Source: Lactiplantibacillus fabifermentans DSM 21115
Lineage (GTDB): Bacteria; Bacillota; Bacilli; Lactobacillales; Lactobacillaceae
Reading direction: 5' to 3'
Assembly: GCF_000498955.2 (NCBI RefSeq)
Contig: NZ_AYGX02000102.1
Location: 1-39,176, forward strand
DNA length: 39,176 nt
In this document: positions 8,457 to 16,701 of the stretch, one piece after another
Layout of the letters: every line of letters starts with the position of its first letter
Position numbering within the stretch: position 1 is the stretch's first letter
Position numbers and translations under genes: made by a program
Notes under the pieces: generated by a model
The model's input: the letters and a program-made list of their open reading frames with translations, nothing else
Told to the model about the DNA's origin: nothing
Database searches by the model: none

Positions 8457-8951
8457 ATGAAAATTGAACGTTTTAAAAATCAACCACAAACCGTCGCGGA
8501 GTTAGTCGATTTGATTATGTATTGTCAAAATACCGAAGCCAATTTGGGTATTAAAATGGCAGAGCAGGCAGATGTTTTTGATATCGTAACCTATTACCAA
8601 CATCCTGGTGGTGACTTTTGGATTGCGCGCGCTAATGACTGCGTGGTCGGTTCCATCGGGTTATTAAAGCTAAATGATCAAGTCGGGGTATTGAAGAAAT
8701 TATTCACTTATCCAGAATTTCGTGGTCAGCCTCACCGACTGGGGCAACAACTCCTACAAACGCTATTGGCTTATGTTCACAACGAGACTCACTTGACCCG
8801 TCTTGTTTTAGATACGCCAGCGGCTGAAAAGCGGTCGCATGCATTTTACGAAAAGCATGGCTTTCAACAAATCGAACGTAAAAATTTAGCGGTTCAATAC
8901 CCGTTTCCCGACCGCGACTCCTTGATTTATGAATTGAAAATTGCGCGTTAA
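8457..8951 (+). CDS. GNAT-family N-acetyltransferase
   Basis: A 164-residue acetyl-CoA-dependent acyltransferase of the GNAT fold. The core strands and acetyl-CoA loop are visible (GDFWIARANDCVVGSIGLL, then VLKKLFTYPEFRGQPHRLGQ as motif A, then LVLDTPAAEKRSHAFYEKHG with the FYEKHGF motif B). The start is ATG 8457 behind GAGAGGGG; an upstream TTG is less likely. The substrate is not evident. Divergent from the LysR regulator, which may control it. A small terminator follows. Confidence 0.88.
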   Translation: MKIERFKNQPQTVAELVDLIMYCQNTEANLGIKMAEQADVFDIVTYYQHPGGDFWIARANDCVVGSIGLLKLNDQVGVLKKLFTYPEFRGQPHRLGQQLLQTLLAYVHNETHLTRLVLDTPAAEKRSHAFYEKHGFQQIERKNLAVQYPFPDRDSLIYELKIAR

Positions 8952-8957
8952 GCACCA

Positions 8958-8993
8958 AAGCATCTGTTAAATCATTTTTGCAGATGTTTTTTA
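8958..8993 (+). terminator. Terminator after the GNAT gene
   Basis: CATCTG (8961-8966) pairs with CAGATG (8981-8986), flanked by A and T runs, and is followed by six T. Confidence 0.7.
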
Positions 8994-9085
8994 TTGGCCT
9001 GAAATCCAATGATAGCGCGGATGCTCATAATATTAGCTTGTCGAATCTCGTGTAAATCGGTACGATAGTTTTGGGTGGTGGGGGA

Positions 9086-9727
9086 ATGGACTTCGCAAAA
9101 AATTTACGGGCCCTACGGCAGCAACAACAGCTGACGCAAATTCAAGTGGCCAAAAAATTACATGTATCACGACAGACGGTTTCAAGTTGGGAAAACGAAC
9201 GGAGCTATCCCGACATTGAAACACTGATTCAAATTAGTAATACGTATCAGGTGTCATTAGATGAGTTATTAAAGGGGGATGTTGGTATGGTGAAACATTA
9301 TCAACAACAAGCAGCCGTTAGCCAACGCGATGCGCGCATCACGGTGCTAAGTTTTTATGCCACGGCGTTGCTGTTGTTTTTATCATATTTCTTAGGAATG
9401 ATGGGCTGGAGCGATTTTCCTTTGATAGAGTGGTTACCATTTATTATTTTTGCGGCCACCTTAGTGCTGACGACCCATTATCAATCTTTTAATGGGTGGT
9501 TTTCAACGCCACGTAAACGCTATGAGAGCATCGCGCTGGCCGTGGTTGTCATTGCGTTGAATGTCGCCTATGCGGTCACTATGCAAAACATCCCGGTGTT
9601 ACACCTGCCAGGCTATTCGACGGCCTATGTGTTGGGTTATGATTTCGGGATTGTTACGGGCCTAACGTTATACTCGTATAGCGCTTTTCTCGTCATTAAA
9701 ATAATGATAACTCGTGGGGATGCCTAA
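9086..9727 (+). CDS. XRE-family regulator with membrane domain
   Basis: A 213-residue protein with an N-terminal XRE helix-turn-helix (MDFAKNLRALRQQQQLTQIQ then VAKKLHVSRQTVSSWENERS, residues 1-65) and four hydrophobic segments from about residue 83 to the end. Such membrane-linked Cro/CI regulators are common in lactobacilli and often sit beside membrane proteases or bacteriocin-immunity genes. The ATG at 9086 is preferred over a TTG at 9071 because the purine-rich GGTGGTGGGGGA lies between them. The stop abuts the start of the CPBP protease with no gap, so the two are co-translated. Confidence 0.85.
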   Translation: MDFAKNLRALRQQQQLTQIQVAKKLHVSRQTVSSWENERSYPDIETLIQISNTYQVSLDELLKGDVGMVKHYQQQAAVSQRDARITVLSFYATALLLFLSYFLGMMGWSDFPLIEWLPFIIFAATLVLTTHYQSFNGWFSTPRKRYESIALAVVVIALNVAYAVTMQNIPVLHLPGYSTAYVLGYDFGIVTGLTLYSYSAFLVIKIMITRGDA

Positions 9728-10423
9728 ATGAAAATAATTTCAAAGCGTGGCGGTCATTTTTGTTTACGACTTGCCGGCATCTGCGTTTTCTTATTAATCG
9801 TTGGTAGCTTCAGTGCCCTACCAGTGATGGTCTATATGAATCACTTTAATGTGGTAACGGTAACGATTGGTTATGGGTTATATGCCTTGGAAATTGCCGT
9901 CTTGTGGTGGGCGTATCAATGGACCGCCAAGCGACATGCGTTAACTTTACCTAAGCTAACGGCGCGAGTTGATCAACGTCGTCTATTGACGATTCTTATT
10001 GGCGTCGTGGTCATCTTAGGCGTGTGTTTTGTGCATGTTCAATTGATGAAAAATTTCGGTATTCCCGAACCAGAAAATGCGCGTGACCTTGATAAAATGA
10101 TGCAACTACATCCGATAGCGTTGTTAATTGATGCTTGTTTGTTCGGACCAATCTGTGAAGAACTCCTATTTCGGGGATTGTTCTTTAATCTCAGCTTAAG
10201 TTCACGCCTGGCCCAACAACGGGTGTATCAAGTCGTTGCGGTGGTCGTTAATGGGATGCTGTTTGGTTTTTTACATTGTGATAATAGTTTTGAGCCATTT
10301 TTGTATTATAGTTTATTCGGCGTCGTTTTAGCGGTGAGCTACTTGACGTCTAACCGTGACATCCGCGTGGACATTAGTATTCACATGTTAGCCAATATCA
10401 TGATCGCCATTTTAGGCTTCTAA
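9728..10423 (+). CDS. CPBP-family intramembrane protease
   Basis: A 231-residue membrane protein of the CPBP (CAAX protease and bacteriocin-processing, Abi) family. The catalytic motifs are present: EELLFRG (Glu144, Glu145, Arg149), FLHC with His183, and HMLAN with His219 and Asn223. Members cleave within the membrane and several act in bacteriocin immunity. The ATG directly follows the TAA of the XRE-membrane gene, which suggests the two proteins act together, perhaps with the regulator as controller or substrate (inference). It ends at a strong two-way terminator. Confidence 0.88.
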   Translation: MKIISKRGGHFCLRLAGICVFLLIVGSFSALPVMVYMNHFNVVTVTIGYGLYALEIAVLWWAYQWTAKRHALTLPKLTARVDQRRLLTILIGVVVILGVCFVHVQLMKNFGIPEPENARDLDKMMQLHPIALLIDACLFGPICEELLFRGLFFNLSLSSRLAQQRVYQVVAVVVNGMLFGFLHCDNSFEPFLYYSLFGVVLAVSYLTSNRDIRVDISIHMLANIMIAILGF

Positions 10424-10470
10424 AAAATCGACTATCAGTTGAGTTTTCTCAGCTAATAGTCGATTTTTTT
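10422..10470. terminator. Bidirectional terminator between convergent genes
   Basis: AAAAAATCGACTATCAG (from 10422) pairs with CTAATAGTCGATTTTTTT (10453-10470). A and T runs on both flanks make it work for the CPBP gene and for the convergent minus-strand gene. Confidence 0.9.
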
Positions 10471-11080
10471 ACTGTTCTTCATCGGCAACGCGTTTAAATT
10501 TAGTTTGACCAAATAAGGTGCGGCGCGCGGCGGGTGAGCGTTGGGCTAACCATAATGTGTAGCCTAAACTCGTAGCGGCGGTTAAGGCCCAGATAATCCA
10601 ACTGGTGTGGTCACTGGCCATGGTAAAGCGATAGAAGCTGAAGACATCGGCCATCACTTCTTCGAAAAAGTCTTCCCAAACTTTATGGGCGGTAATATTT
10701 TCGTGCAAGTAGACCGCTTCAATTAGCAGTTGCATGCCGATGACCATCAACCAACCGTATAAATAATGGCGGCCACCTTGGGCAGTGACGACTTTTTGAT
10801 AAATCGGGACTTCTTTGTTGTGATCATTACGAAAATAAGTCGTGGCCGTTTCTTCTAAACGAATCCGCGTGTGTTGCGCTTGATAGCGACTCACGAACGA
10901 CGCAAAAACTAAAATACCAATTAACAAGCTACCATTAAGTGGGGACCATTTGAAGGTTTCAATGAATTCATAGCAGGTGAAGATGGGAATGATCCAGTAG
11001 CCGAGGCGCGTAATGCTACTGAACTCGAATTGTTCGTGGAAAAAATGTAATAAGATTAAGATAATAATGATTGTGGTCAT
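10469..11080 (-). CDS. Unknown multi-helix membrane protein
   Basis: A 203-residue protein that I cannot assign to a family. It has hydrophobic segments at about 1-14, 26-40, 50-68, 106-125 and 160-178 and a basic C-terminus ending QTKFKRVADEEQ. The start is ATG 11080, 9 bases after AGGAGG; a TTG two codons upstream is too close to that site. It is alone on the minus strand and shares a bidirectional terminator with the CPBP gene. No function is proposed. Confidence 0.7.
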   Translation of the reverse strand: MTTIIIILILLHFFHEQFEFSSITRLGYWIIPIFTCYEFIETFKWSPLNGSLLIGILVFASFVSRYQAQHTRIRLEETATTYFRNDHNKEVPIYQKVVTAQGGRHYLYGWLMVIGMQLLIEAVYLHENITAHKVWEDFFEEVMADVFSFYRFTMASDHTSWIIWALTAATSLGYTLWLAQRSPAARRTLFGQTKFKRVADEEQ

Positions 11081-11351
11081 AATCAAGTTCCTCCTGTGGA
11101 CGGCCGCTTAACAGCTTACCACAGTCTAGTTTGTTTCGTTAATAAATATACTTGTCAGTTCAGAATGGTGGCTAGCCCGGTGTGGCAGTGGTTATGCATT
11201 TCTATTGCATAAATAAAAAATTGATGAATTGAATTTCAAATATTGGCAATTACATTAAAATATTGTGTATACTGATTAAGGAAGATTAGAACAGTTATTA
11301 TATAAAGTTGATGTCTGACCGGCCAGCCATTGGAAGAAAGGTTGATCAAGT

Positions 11352-11834
11352 ATGGCGAAAAATCTCAATTCGTCGCAAGAATCTCCGGAAGAAGTTGTCG
11401 CAGTTGCGGCAACGGAAGCCAGTATCAATACTAACGAAGTGACTGACGCGGCCGACAAAACAAGTCGACAAGCAGTCCGCTATGTTTTGTGGGGCTTAAT
11501 CAGTGTTGTTGTTAATTTTTGTGCGTTTTATCTCCTGTACCGTATCTTACACATCGAATATCAAGTCGCAAACTTAGCGGCGTGGGTGACGAGTGTGCAA
11601 GTTGCCTTTTGGGTCGACCGCTTAATTGTCTTTAAGCACAAGTCTGACCAACCATTCCGCGAAATGGGCAAGTTTTACAGTACGCGGGTGGTCACGTTAC
11701 TGATTGAAAGTGCGATTTTATGGCTCGGAATCTCGTTACTCGGATTCCCAGGGGTCATTATGAAAGTTATTGGTCATTTGATTGCGGTCATTTGTAACTT
11801 CTTCTTATCAAAAATATTTGTCTTTCGGCAATAA
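11352..11834 (+). CDS. GtrA-family membrane protein, copy 1
   Basis: A 160-residue GtrA-like protein with a hydrophilic acidic N-terminal tail of about 40 residues and four membrane helices (from RYVLWGLISVVVNFCAFYLL onward). GtrA proteins are thought to flip lipid-linked sugars across the membrane for surface polysaccharide or teichoic acid glycosylation. The motifs VAFWVDRLIVFK and NFFLSKIFVF match the family. A close paralogue lies at 13463-13975, with a metalloprotease gene in between. A GAAAGG ribosome binding site precedes the ATG and a terminator follows directly. Confidence 0.88.
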   Translation: MAKNLNSSQESPEEVVAVAATEASINTNEVTDAADKTSRQAVRYVLWGLISVVVNFCAFYLLYRILHIEYQVANLAAWVTSVQVAFWVDRLIVFKHKSDQPFREMGKFYSTRVVTLLIESAILWLGISLLGFPGVIMKVIGHLIAVICNFFLSKIFVFRQ

Positions 11835-11842
11835 AAGCCGTC

Positions 11843-11873
11843 AACCAGTTGCACTTATGCGGCTGGTTTTTTT
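11843..11873 (+). terminator. Terminator after GtrA copy 1
   Basis: AACCAGTTGC (11843-11852) pairs through two G-U pairs with GCGGCTGGTT (11859-11868) and is followed by a run of T. Confidence 0.85.
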
Positions 11874-11920
11874 GCGACCAAAATGATGGCACGATTAGCT
11901 GTGACAACGAAAGATAAGGT

Positions 11921-11950
11921 TTGATAACAATTGAAGCTTATCTATATAAA
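11921..11950 (+). promoter_or_regulatory. Possible promoter of the metalloprotease gene
   Basis: TTGATA (11921-11926) and TATAAA (11945-11950) with an 18-base spacer, about 100 bases before the start codon. Assigned by eye. Confidence 0.4.
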
Positions 11951-12049
11951 ATGTTTTTGGGCTGTGGTTAAATAGAATTGAGACAAATTGCGGACTTATT
12001 AAGTGTAACAGTCACCGTAATTATTTTGTCGTAAAGGAGCATACCCCAA

Positions 12050-12823
12050 ATGAGAGCAATTAAACGGCTATTATGGGCAGTGGTTATCGTCCTAGCAGTT
12101 GGTTGGGGCTACAATAATCGCGCCACCTATTTACCACAAGTTGAAACGGCAGTTGGCTATTATGGCACCAAGCTAGCCACCGCTTTATCAGGTCACTTAT
12201 CGAGTCAGTTGGTCAAAAATGCCGCTGACAATACGGAAGCAGCAAGTAGTAGTAGTAATTCAAGTAAGACTAAAACGAGTACGACAACGACCAGTTCAAC
12301 GGGTACGAGCAGTAGTACGAGCAATGTGGTCGTCACGCCGACGGAATCCATCGTGCAAGGCGTCACGTTATCAAAAACGTATTATTATCAGTTTGACAGT
12401 GATTTATCCGCCGCTGGTCGGCGGGTATTCAAAGATGCGATTGCCGAATACAATGCGACCGGCTTGGTTCATTTAGTTGAAGGAACCGCGCCAAAACGGG
12501 CCAATTCGATTACCTTTTCGGTCTATTACAAGAAAATGGCTGCCGACAGCAGTACAGTGGAGTTAGGCCACGGGGGCCCCAAGATTGTTAAACGGGTCAG
12601 CTGGAAGGGTACCACGACTTGGAACGAAGCCACGGCCAGCTTGAACGGTGACTATTCCGCCGCCTTCAGTGATTCAGTAGCGGTCCACGAATTAGGGCAC
12701 GCCCTTGGCTTAGACCACAGCACGTCGACTGATTCTGTGATGTATCCCGTCAGTCAAGGCAAGTACAAGTTATCAACCGGCGACATCGACGGTTTAAAGA
12801 AGATTTACAACAAATCTAAATAG
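12050..12823 (+). CDS. Matrixin-like zinc metalloprotease, membrane-anchored or secreted
   Basis: A 257-residue protein with an N-terminal hydrophobic signal/anchor (residues 5-21), a Ser/Thr-rich linker (about 62-100) of the kind seen in wall-spanning stalks, and a C-terminal M10-type peptidase domain. The zinc site is HELGHALGLDH at 213-223 and the Met-turn SVMYP at 229-233, the metzincin signature. It should act outside the membrane on proteins or peptides; the substrate is unknown. The ribosome binding site AAAGGAG precedes ATG 12050. It lies between two GtrA-family genes but has its own terminator, so joint function is only suggested by position. Confidence 0.88.
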   Translation: MRAIKRLLWAVVIVLAVGWGYNNRATYLPQVETAVGYYGTKLATALSGHLSSQLVKNAADNTEAASSSSNSSKTKTSTTTTSSTGTSSSTSNVVVTPTESIVQGVTLSKTYYYQFDSDLSAAGRRVFKDAIAEYNATGLVHLVEGTAPKRANSITFSVYYKKMAADSSTVELGHGGPKIVKRVSWKGTTTWNEATASLNGDYSAAFSDSVAVHELGHALGLDHSTSTDSVMYPVSQGKYKLSTGDIDGLKKIYNKSK

Positions 12824-12829
12824 TATTTG

Positions 12830-12867
12830 AACGCGTTTTGCTGTGTGATTGGCTGGACGCGTTTTTT
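12830..12867 (+). terminator. Terminator after the metalloprotease gene
   Basis: AACGCG (12830-12835) pairs with CGCGTT (12858-12863) and leads into a run of T. Confidence 0.7.
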
Positions 12868-12879
12868 ATTTGCCGCTAC

Positions 12880-13039
12880 GCCAGTCGGATATGATGCGCT
12901 GAGGGGACCGGTGCCAGCCAAAGGGCGGTCTGCCACCTCGCTTTAAAGCCGAAAATCGCGTCTTTAAAGGCGTCCGCAAAGTAAGGCAGCCAAAAACGCT
13001 GCCTAACATTGCTTTCATAGCGCATCATATCCGACTGGC
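12880..13039 (+). repeat. Cloverleaf-like structured repeat, copy A
   Basis: A 160-bp non-coding element closed by a perfect 21-bp stem (12880-12900 with 13019-13039). Inside are three hairpins shared with five other copies: P2 (GGTGCCAG facing CTGCCACC, with two mismatched central pairs, loop CCAAAGGGCGGT), P3 (TTTAAAG with CTTTAAA) and P4 (AGGCAGC with GCTGCCT, loop CAAAAAC). It runs in plus orientation and faces copy D in the same intergenic region. Confidence 0.85.
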
Positions 13040-13189
13040 TACGCTAAATGTGGTACTTGGACTGTGAATAGAATTAATTTAATTTAATTGGCTAATTGGT
13101 AGTGGAATGGGTATGAGAGTGAATAAGTAGCGCTAGGTTATAAAAAACAAGTATCCGATGACATTTGGTTGTACGGTAATCTAAGCGGA

Positions 13190-13353
13190 GCCAGGCCGGC
13201 ACAGTGTTCCGTGGCGGCAATGGTGCTAGCGGTCTTTGCTAGTAGCCATTGCGGGACGTCTTTTGAGACTTGGTCTTTAGGCTCGAAAGCGAGGTTGCAG
13301 ACCGGTTTTTGGCCGCGACCGGTCCTCACCGAACTCCGCTGTGCCGGCCTGGC
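13190..13353 (-). repeat. Cloverleaf-like structured repeat, copy D
   Basis: The same element in reverse orientation. A 15-bp perfect stem (13190-13204 with 13339-13353) closes it. On the minus strand P2 is GGTCGCGG/CTGCAACC with loop CCAAAAACCGGT, P3 is TTTCGAG/CTCAAAA and P4 is built from GCAATGG/CCATTGC plus CTAGC/GCTAG. Open frames on both strands here follow the repeat structure and are not taken as genes. Confidence 0.8.
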
Positions 13354-13462
13354 GGAGTGACAAAGCAACGACCTGCGACGGTTGTGGCTTTCTAAACGGC
13401 GGTGAGACTCCTATAATGAATGATGGATAGTAAGTCTATGACAGAAAGGTCCGTTGTTGAAG

Positions 13463-13975
13463 ATGGCAGAATCAGGAAAACAACCTTTGCAACACCAACA
13501 TTATCCGACCAGTCCCGCCGAGTATGAAGCAGAACTGACCGAAACTGAAGCCGAATATGCGGCCGAAATTGCAGAACTTAAGCAACAATCGCGCGCTCAA
13601 GCCCAACGTTATTTAGTCTGGGGCACCGTCAGTGTGATTGTGAACTTGAGTGCGTTTTATTTATTTAACCACGTATTGAACGTGGAATATCAAATCGCGA
13701 ACTTATTAGCGTGGATTTTGAGTGTCCAAGTAGCCTTTTGGATTGACCGGATGATCGTCTTTAAACACGAATCCGACCGGCCATTTCATGAAATGTTGAA
13801 GTTTTATGGGACGCGCGTCTTAACCTATATTTTAGAAGCCGTTATTTTGTGGCTACTCGTTTCCGTGTTAACCGTCCATCCGACGATTGCGAAAATTGTT
13901 GGCCATGGGTTAGCGGTCGTTGGGAACTTTTTCTTGTCGAAGTTAATTGTTTTCAAGCATCCAGTCGAAAGTTAA
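13463..13975 (+). CDS. GtrA-family membrane protein, copy 2
   Basis: A 170-residue paralogue of the protein at 11352-11834: a charged, Glu-rich N-terminal tail of about 45 residues, then four membrane helices with the same marks (QRYLVWGTVSVIVNLSAFYL, VAFWIDRMIVFKHESDRPF, NFFLSKLIVFK). The expected role is membrane passage of lipid-linked sugars. The start is uncertain among TTG 13454, TTG 13457 and ATG 13463; GAAAGG lies at 13444-13449, ideal for TTG 13457 and distant for the ATG. It follows repeat copy D and precedes a small acidic protein with its own promoter. Confidence 0.85.
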   Translation: MAESGKQPLQHQHYPTSPAEYEAELTETEAEYAAEIAELKQQSRAQAQRYLVWGTVSVIVNLSAFYLFNHVLNVEYQIANLLAWILSVQVAFWIDRMIVFKHESDRPFHEMLKFYGTRVLTYILEAVILWLLVSVLTVHPTIAKIVGHGLAVVGNFFLSKLIVFKHPVES

Positions 13976-13992
13976 CAAACGCGAACAAAATA

Positions 13993-14021
13993 TGAACACT
14001 TCTGAAAAAGGCGACTATAAT
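13993..14021 (+). promoter_or_regulatory. Promoter of the small acidic protein gene
   Basis: TGAACA (13993-13998) and a perfect TATAAT (14016-14021) with a 17-base spacer, about 40 bases before the start codon. One of the best sigma-A type promoters in the window. Confidence 0.75.
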
Positions 14022-14060
14022 ATAGTTGTACCAAAGTTTTAGAAAGGAAGTTGTTTTAGG

Positions 14061-14279
14061 ATGGCTGCAGCAGTTGAAATGAATAGTGTTTTAGACGAAT
14101 CAATGAAGGACGTATTTGACTGGAGCGATGCCAAGACACCCGTACGGGATGCAATTTGGAATCACTTCATGGATGCGGACAATCATGACACGGATAAGAC
14201 GGCCGACGAAGTAGCGCCTTACATGACAATGGATGAAGCTAAGCTCAAGGATGAAGTTACCAAGCTCTTGAAGGCTTAA
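14061..14279 (+). CDS. Small acidic hypothetical protein, 72 residues
   Basis: I do not recognise a family. The protein is soluble, strongly acidic and predicted helical (MKDVFDWSDAKTPVRDAIW; DEVAPYMTMDEAKLKDEVTK). It has its own good promoter (13993-14021) and a GAAAGGAAG ribosome binding site, so it is probably well expressed. It is followed not by a simple terminator but by a long structured hairpin region (14300-14452). Confidence 0.7.
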   Translation: MAAAVEMNSVLDESMKDVFDWSDAKTPVRDAIWNHFMDADNHDTDKTADEVAPYMTMDEAKLKDEVTKLLKA

Positions 14280-14343
14280 CTTTTTCAACAACTTAATTTT
14301 TCAAACTAAGCGTACACAGCTGCCTGTTGAGTAGCTGTGAAGA

Positions 14344-14452
14344 GCGAAAAGGCCAACGGGTTGCCTCCGAGCATTGCCTAGCGTAAGTACTAATGCGGTT
14401 TTTGCATTTGTGCTTACGCGTAGCAAGCGGAGGGGACAGTTGGTCTTTTCGC
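14344..14452 (+). repeat. Long hairpin element, second family, copy 1
   Basis: One extended hairpin: GCGAAAAGGCCAAC (14344-14357) pairs with GTTGGTCTTTTCGC (14439-14452), then CCTCCG with CGGAGG, then AGCGTAAGTAC with its partner, and AATGC/GCATT at the tip. An asymmetric internal loop contains GAGCATT on the left (14369-14375) and AAGCGGA on the right (14425-14431); the same two motifs face each other in the hairpin at 22135-22235. It could be a small RNA or a mobile repeat. A small 6-bp hairpin (ACAGCT/AGCTGT) lies just upstream. Confidence 0.6.
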
Positions 14453-14514
14453 GTTTCAGCAATAAAAATAGGAACCCTAGTAAATCCATGCGCAAGTATC
14501 AAGTTAAATCGCCA

Positions 14515-14557
14515 CAAAAAAACTGGCTCGCTGAAATATCAGCGAACCAGTTTTAAT
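14515..14557. terminator. Bidirectional terminator at the end of the copper operon
   Basis: AACTGGCTCGCTGA (14521-14534) pairs with TCAGCGAACCAGTT (14539-14552) with one mismatch and a 4-base loop. T runs on both strands let it stop the copper operon from the right and the transcript of the 72-residue gene from the left. Confidence 0.9.
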
Positions 14558-14569
14558 TTAGAGCGCAAT

Positions 14570-14650
14570 TAGCCCTCCCCCGGGGGAATTGCGGATCAGA
14601 AGCTATGGCCAACCATTAGTACTCATCAGCATGGTTGACCAAGTTGATGA
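14570..14650 (-). other. 3' leader-like region with overlapping hairpins
   Basis: Between the copper operon and its terminator are two overlapping inverted repeats: GGCCAACCAT with ATGGTTGACC, and CTCATCA with TGATGAG. They share bases, so only one can form at a time. A CCCCCGGGGG palindrome flanked by GCAATT/AATTGC follows at about 14565-14592. Function unknown; it may influence message processing or decay. Confidence 0.4.
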
Positions 14651-14652
14651 GC

Positions 14653-14766
14653 TTAAAACTTAACGATATTCATAATCACAACGCCGAGCACGGTGGCGAT
14701 ACCGGTGTAAACTAGCGCCGCCACAATGGTCAACCATGTGCTTTTACTAAAGAATTTTTCATCCAT
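14653..14766 (-). CDS. 37-residue single-helix membrane protein of the copper operon
   Basis: A short frame that begins 4 bases past the ATPase stop. Its ATG 14766 lies 8 bases after a perfect AGGAGG placed in the end of the ATPase gene, so it should be translated. The product starts MDEKFFSKSTWL and continues as one hydrophobic helix (about residues 11-33), ending NIVKF. Small one-helix subunits of this kind are known for other membrane pumps and oxidases (KdpF and CydX types), so a role in assembling or tuning the copper ATPase is plausible but is inference. Confidence 0.75.
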   Translation of the reverse strand: MDEKFFSKSTWLTIVAALVYTGIATVLGVVIMNIVKF

Positions 14767-14769
14767 AAT

Positions 14770-16701
14770 TTAGGCCTCCTGGGCGTCAACGCGCGTCGTT
14801 AATTTGCTCTTGTTCAATAATAGGGAACTAGCGACGACAGATAATGAACTTAACGCCATCCCTAAACCGGCAAGTTCAGGGCTCAGACTCAAGCCGATAC
14901 CGAAGAATAAGCCGGCCGCCACGGGAATACCGAGCGTATTGTAAATGAATGCCCAAAATAAATTCAGTTTAATCCGATTAAAAGTCTTGCGGCTGAGTTC
15001 GAGGGCGCGAACGACATCGCGCAAGTCGTTTTTGACGAGGACGATGCCACCGGATTCGATGGCAATGTCGGTCCCCGAACCCATGGCAATCCCGATATCC
15101 GCCGTGGTTAGGGCGGGCGCGTCGTTAATGCCATCACCAACAAAAGCGACGGGGCCCTCAGTTTGAAGTTGTTTAACGTGGTCGGCCTTGTCACCCGGTA
15201 AAACGTCAGCGATCACTTGGTCGATACCGACTTGTTTGGCAATGGCTTGGGCGACTAGTTCGTTATCCCCAGTCAACATGACGGTCCGTAAACCTTGCGC
15301 TTTGAGTTCGGCGATGGCGGTTGCGGAAGTTGGTTTCGGCGCGTCTTGAATCGCGATTAGACCAATGACTTGGTCACTTAAACCAACGAGAACGACCGTT
15401 TTGGCTTCATTTTGAAGTTGGGTCATTTGTTGCGTTAAGTCGGACGTTAAATGGTAGTCGTTTAATAATTTGTCATTACCGATAAAGGCTTGTTGAGCGC
15501 CAATTTGTGCTTGCACGCCTTTACCTTGAATCGCTTGAAAATTTGTGGCGGCGGTCGGCGTGACGCCGGCTGCGTTAGCACGGTCCATGATGGCGGCGGC
15601 TAACGGATGTTCGGAAGCGGCTTCGAGTTGGGCGGCAATCGTTAAGACTTGCGTTTCATCACCCACGATATCGGTGACTTTGGGCTTGCCGTTTGTGATC
15701 GTCCCCGTTTTGTCGAAAACGACCGTTTTAATCGTGTTGGCAGCTTCTAAGACTTCACCGTTTTTAATTAGAATACCCATTTTAGCGCTACGACCGGTCC
15801 CGACCATTAATGCCGTCGGGGTGGCGATGCCAAGCGCACACGGACAAGCAATGATGACTACGGAGACTGCAAATAACATCGCGTTGACGACGCTAGCGCC
15901 GAGTAAAACGTACCAAGTGAAGAATGTCAGAATAGCAATAATTAATACCGTTGGGACAAAGATGTCGGCGATTTTATCGACCGTTTTTTGAATCGGCGCG
16001 TGACTCGTTTGAGCCTTTTTAACCATTTCGACGATTTGTGACAACAACGTATCGTTACCAATCTTATTGGCCTTGAACATAAAGGTCCCGGTGTTATTCA
16101 TGGTCGCGCCGATGACACTATCGCCAGCGCGCTTTTCGACCGGCATACTTTCACCGGTGACCATGGATTCATCGATAGTGGAAGAACCTTCCGTAATAAC
16201 CCCATCGACGGCAATCTTTTGGCCAGGTTTGACCCGAATCAAGTCACCTACCACGACTTCGGTCAACGGAATCTTAACGAGTTGGCCGTCCCGCATGACT
16301 TCGGCGTCTTTTGCTTGTAAATCGAGCAATTTTTCAACGGCCCCGGAAGCGGAGTGCTTCATTTTGTCTTCGAAATATTGGCCTAATAAGATGAAAGTAA
16401 CGACAAATGCGGCACTTTCATAGAAAACGGCTTGGTGATTTAACATTGCATAAATGCTGTAAAAGTAAGCCGTCGCGGTTCCAACGGCGACGAGGGTGTC
16501 CATATTGGCGTGATGATGGCGAAAAGCGGCCCACGCACTTCGCAAGAAGGGGCCCGCTGAGACAATCATGACCGCCGTCGTCAGTAAAAACATTGTCCAT
16601 TCGTGGCCGGGTAAACTGAAGCCGAACGGTTGGAGCAGCATTTCAATGAGCATGGGAAACGAAACGACTAATGAGAAGACGAAGCGGTTTTTGACTGACA
16701 T
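14770..16701 (-). CDS. copA: Copper-transporting P-type ATPase (P1B)
   Basis: A 643-residue P1B ATPase that moves Cu+ out of the cytoplasm. In order: six or more helices with the CPC metal site at 286-288 (IIACPCALG), the actuator motif TGES at 182-185, the phosphorylation site DKTGT at 330-334, the SEHPLA motif of P1B pumps, and the hinge [10 protein letters not shown]. There is no N-terminal heavy-metal-associated (HMA) domain, unlike typical CopA; two separate cupredoxin-like proteins are encoded just upstream instead. ATG 16701 shares a base with the TAA of the preceding gene (TAATG), with AGGTGG upstream, so translation is coupled. Confidence in function is high; Cu+ against Cu2+ is not settled by sequence. 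Confidence 0.93.
   Translation of the reverse strand: MSVKNRFVFSLVVSFPMLIEMLLQPFGFSLPGHEWTMFLLTTAVMIVSAGPFLRSAWAAFRHHHANMDTLVAVGTATAYFYSIYAMLNHQAVFYESAAFVVTFILLGQYFEDKMKHSASGAVEKLLDLQAKDAEVMRDGQLVKIPLTEVVVGDLIRVKPGQKIAVDGVITEGSSTIDESMVTGESMPVEKRAGDSVIGATMNNTGTFMFKANKIGNDTLLSQIVEMVKKAQTSHAPIQKTVDKIADIFVPTVLIIAILTFFTWYVLLGASVVNAMLFAVSVVIIACPCALGIATPTALMVGTGRSAKMGILIKNGEVLEAANTIKTVVFDKTGTITNGKPKVTDIVGDETQVLTIAAQLEAASEHPLAAAIMDRANAAGVTPTAATNFQAIQGKGVQAQIGAQQAFIGNDKLLNDYHLTSDLTQQMTQLQNEAKTVVLVGLSDQVIGLIAIQDAPKPTSATAIAELKAQGLRTVMLTGDNELVAQAIAKQVGIDQVIADVLPGDKADHVKQLQTEGPVAFVGDGINDAPALTTADIGIAMGSGTDIAIESGGIVLVKNDLRDVVRALELSRKTFNRIKLNLFWAFIYNTLGIPVAAGLFFGIGLSLSPELAGLGMALSSLSVVASSLLLNKSKLTTRVDAQEA

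Noticed and set aside
13138-13368. Open frames on both strands over repeat copy D
   Set aside because: They coincide with the inverted-repeat structure, have no ribosome binding site and no family resemblance.
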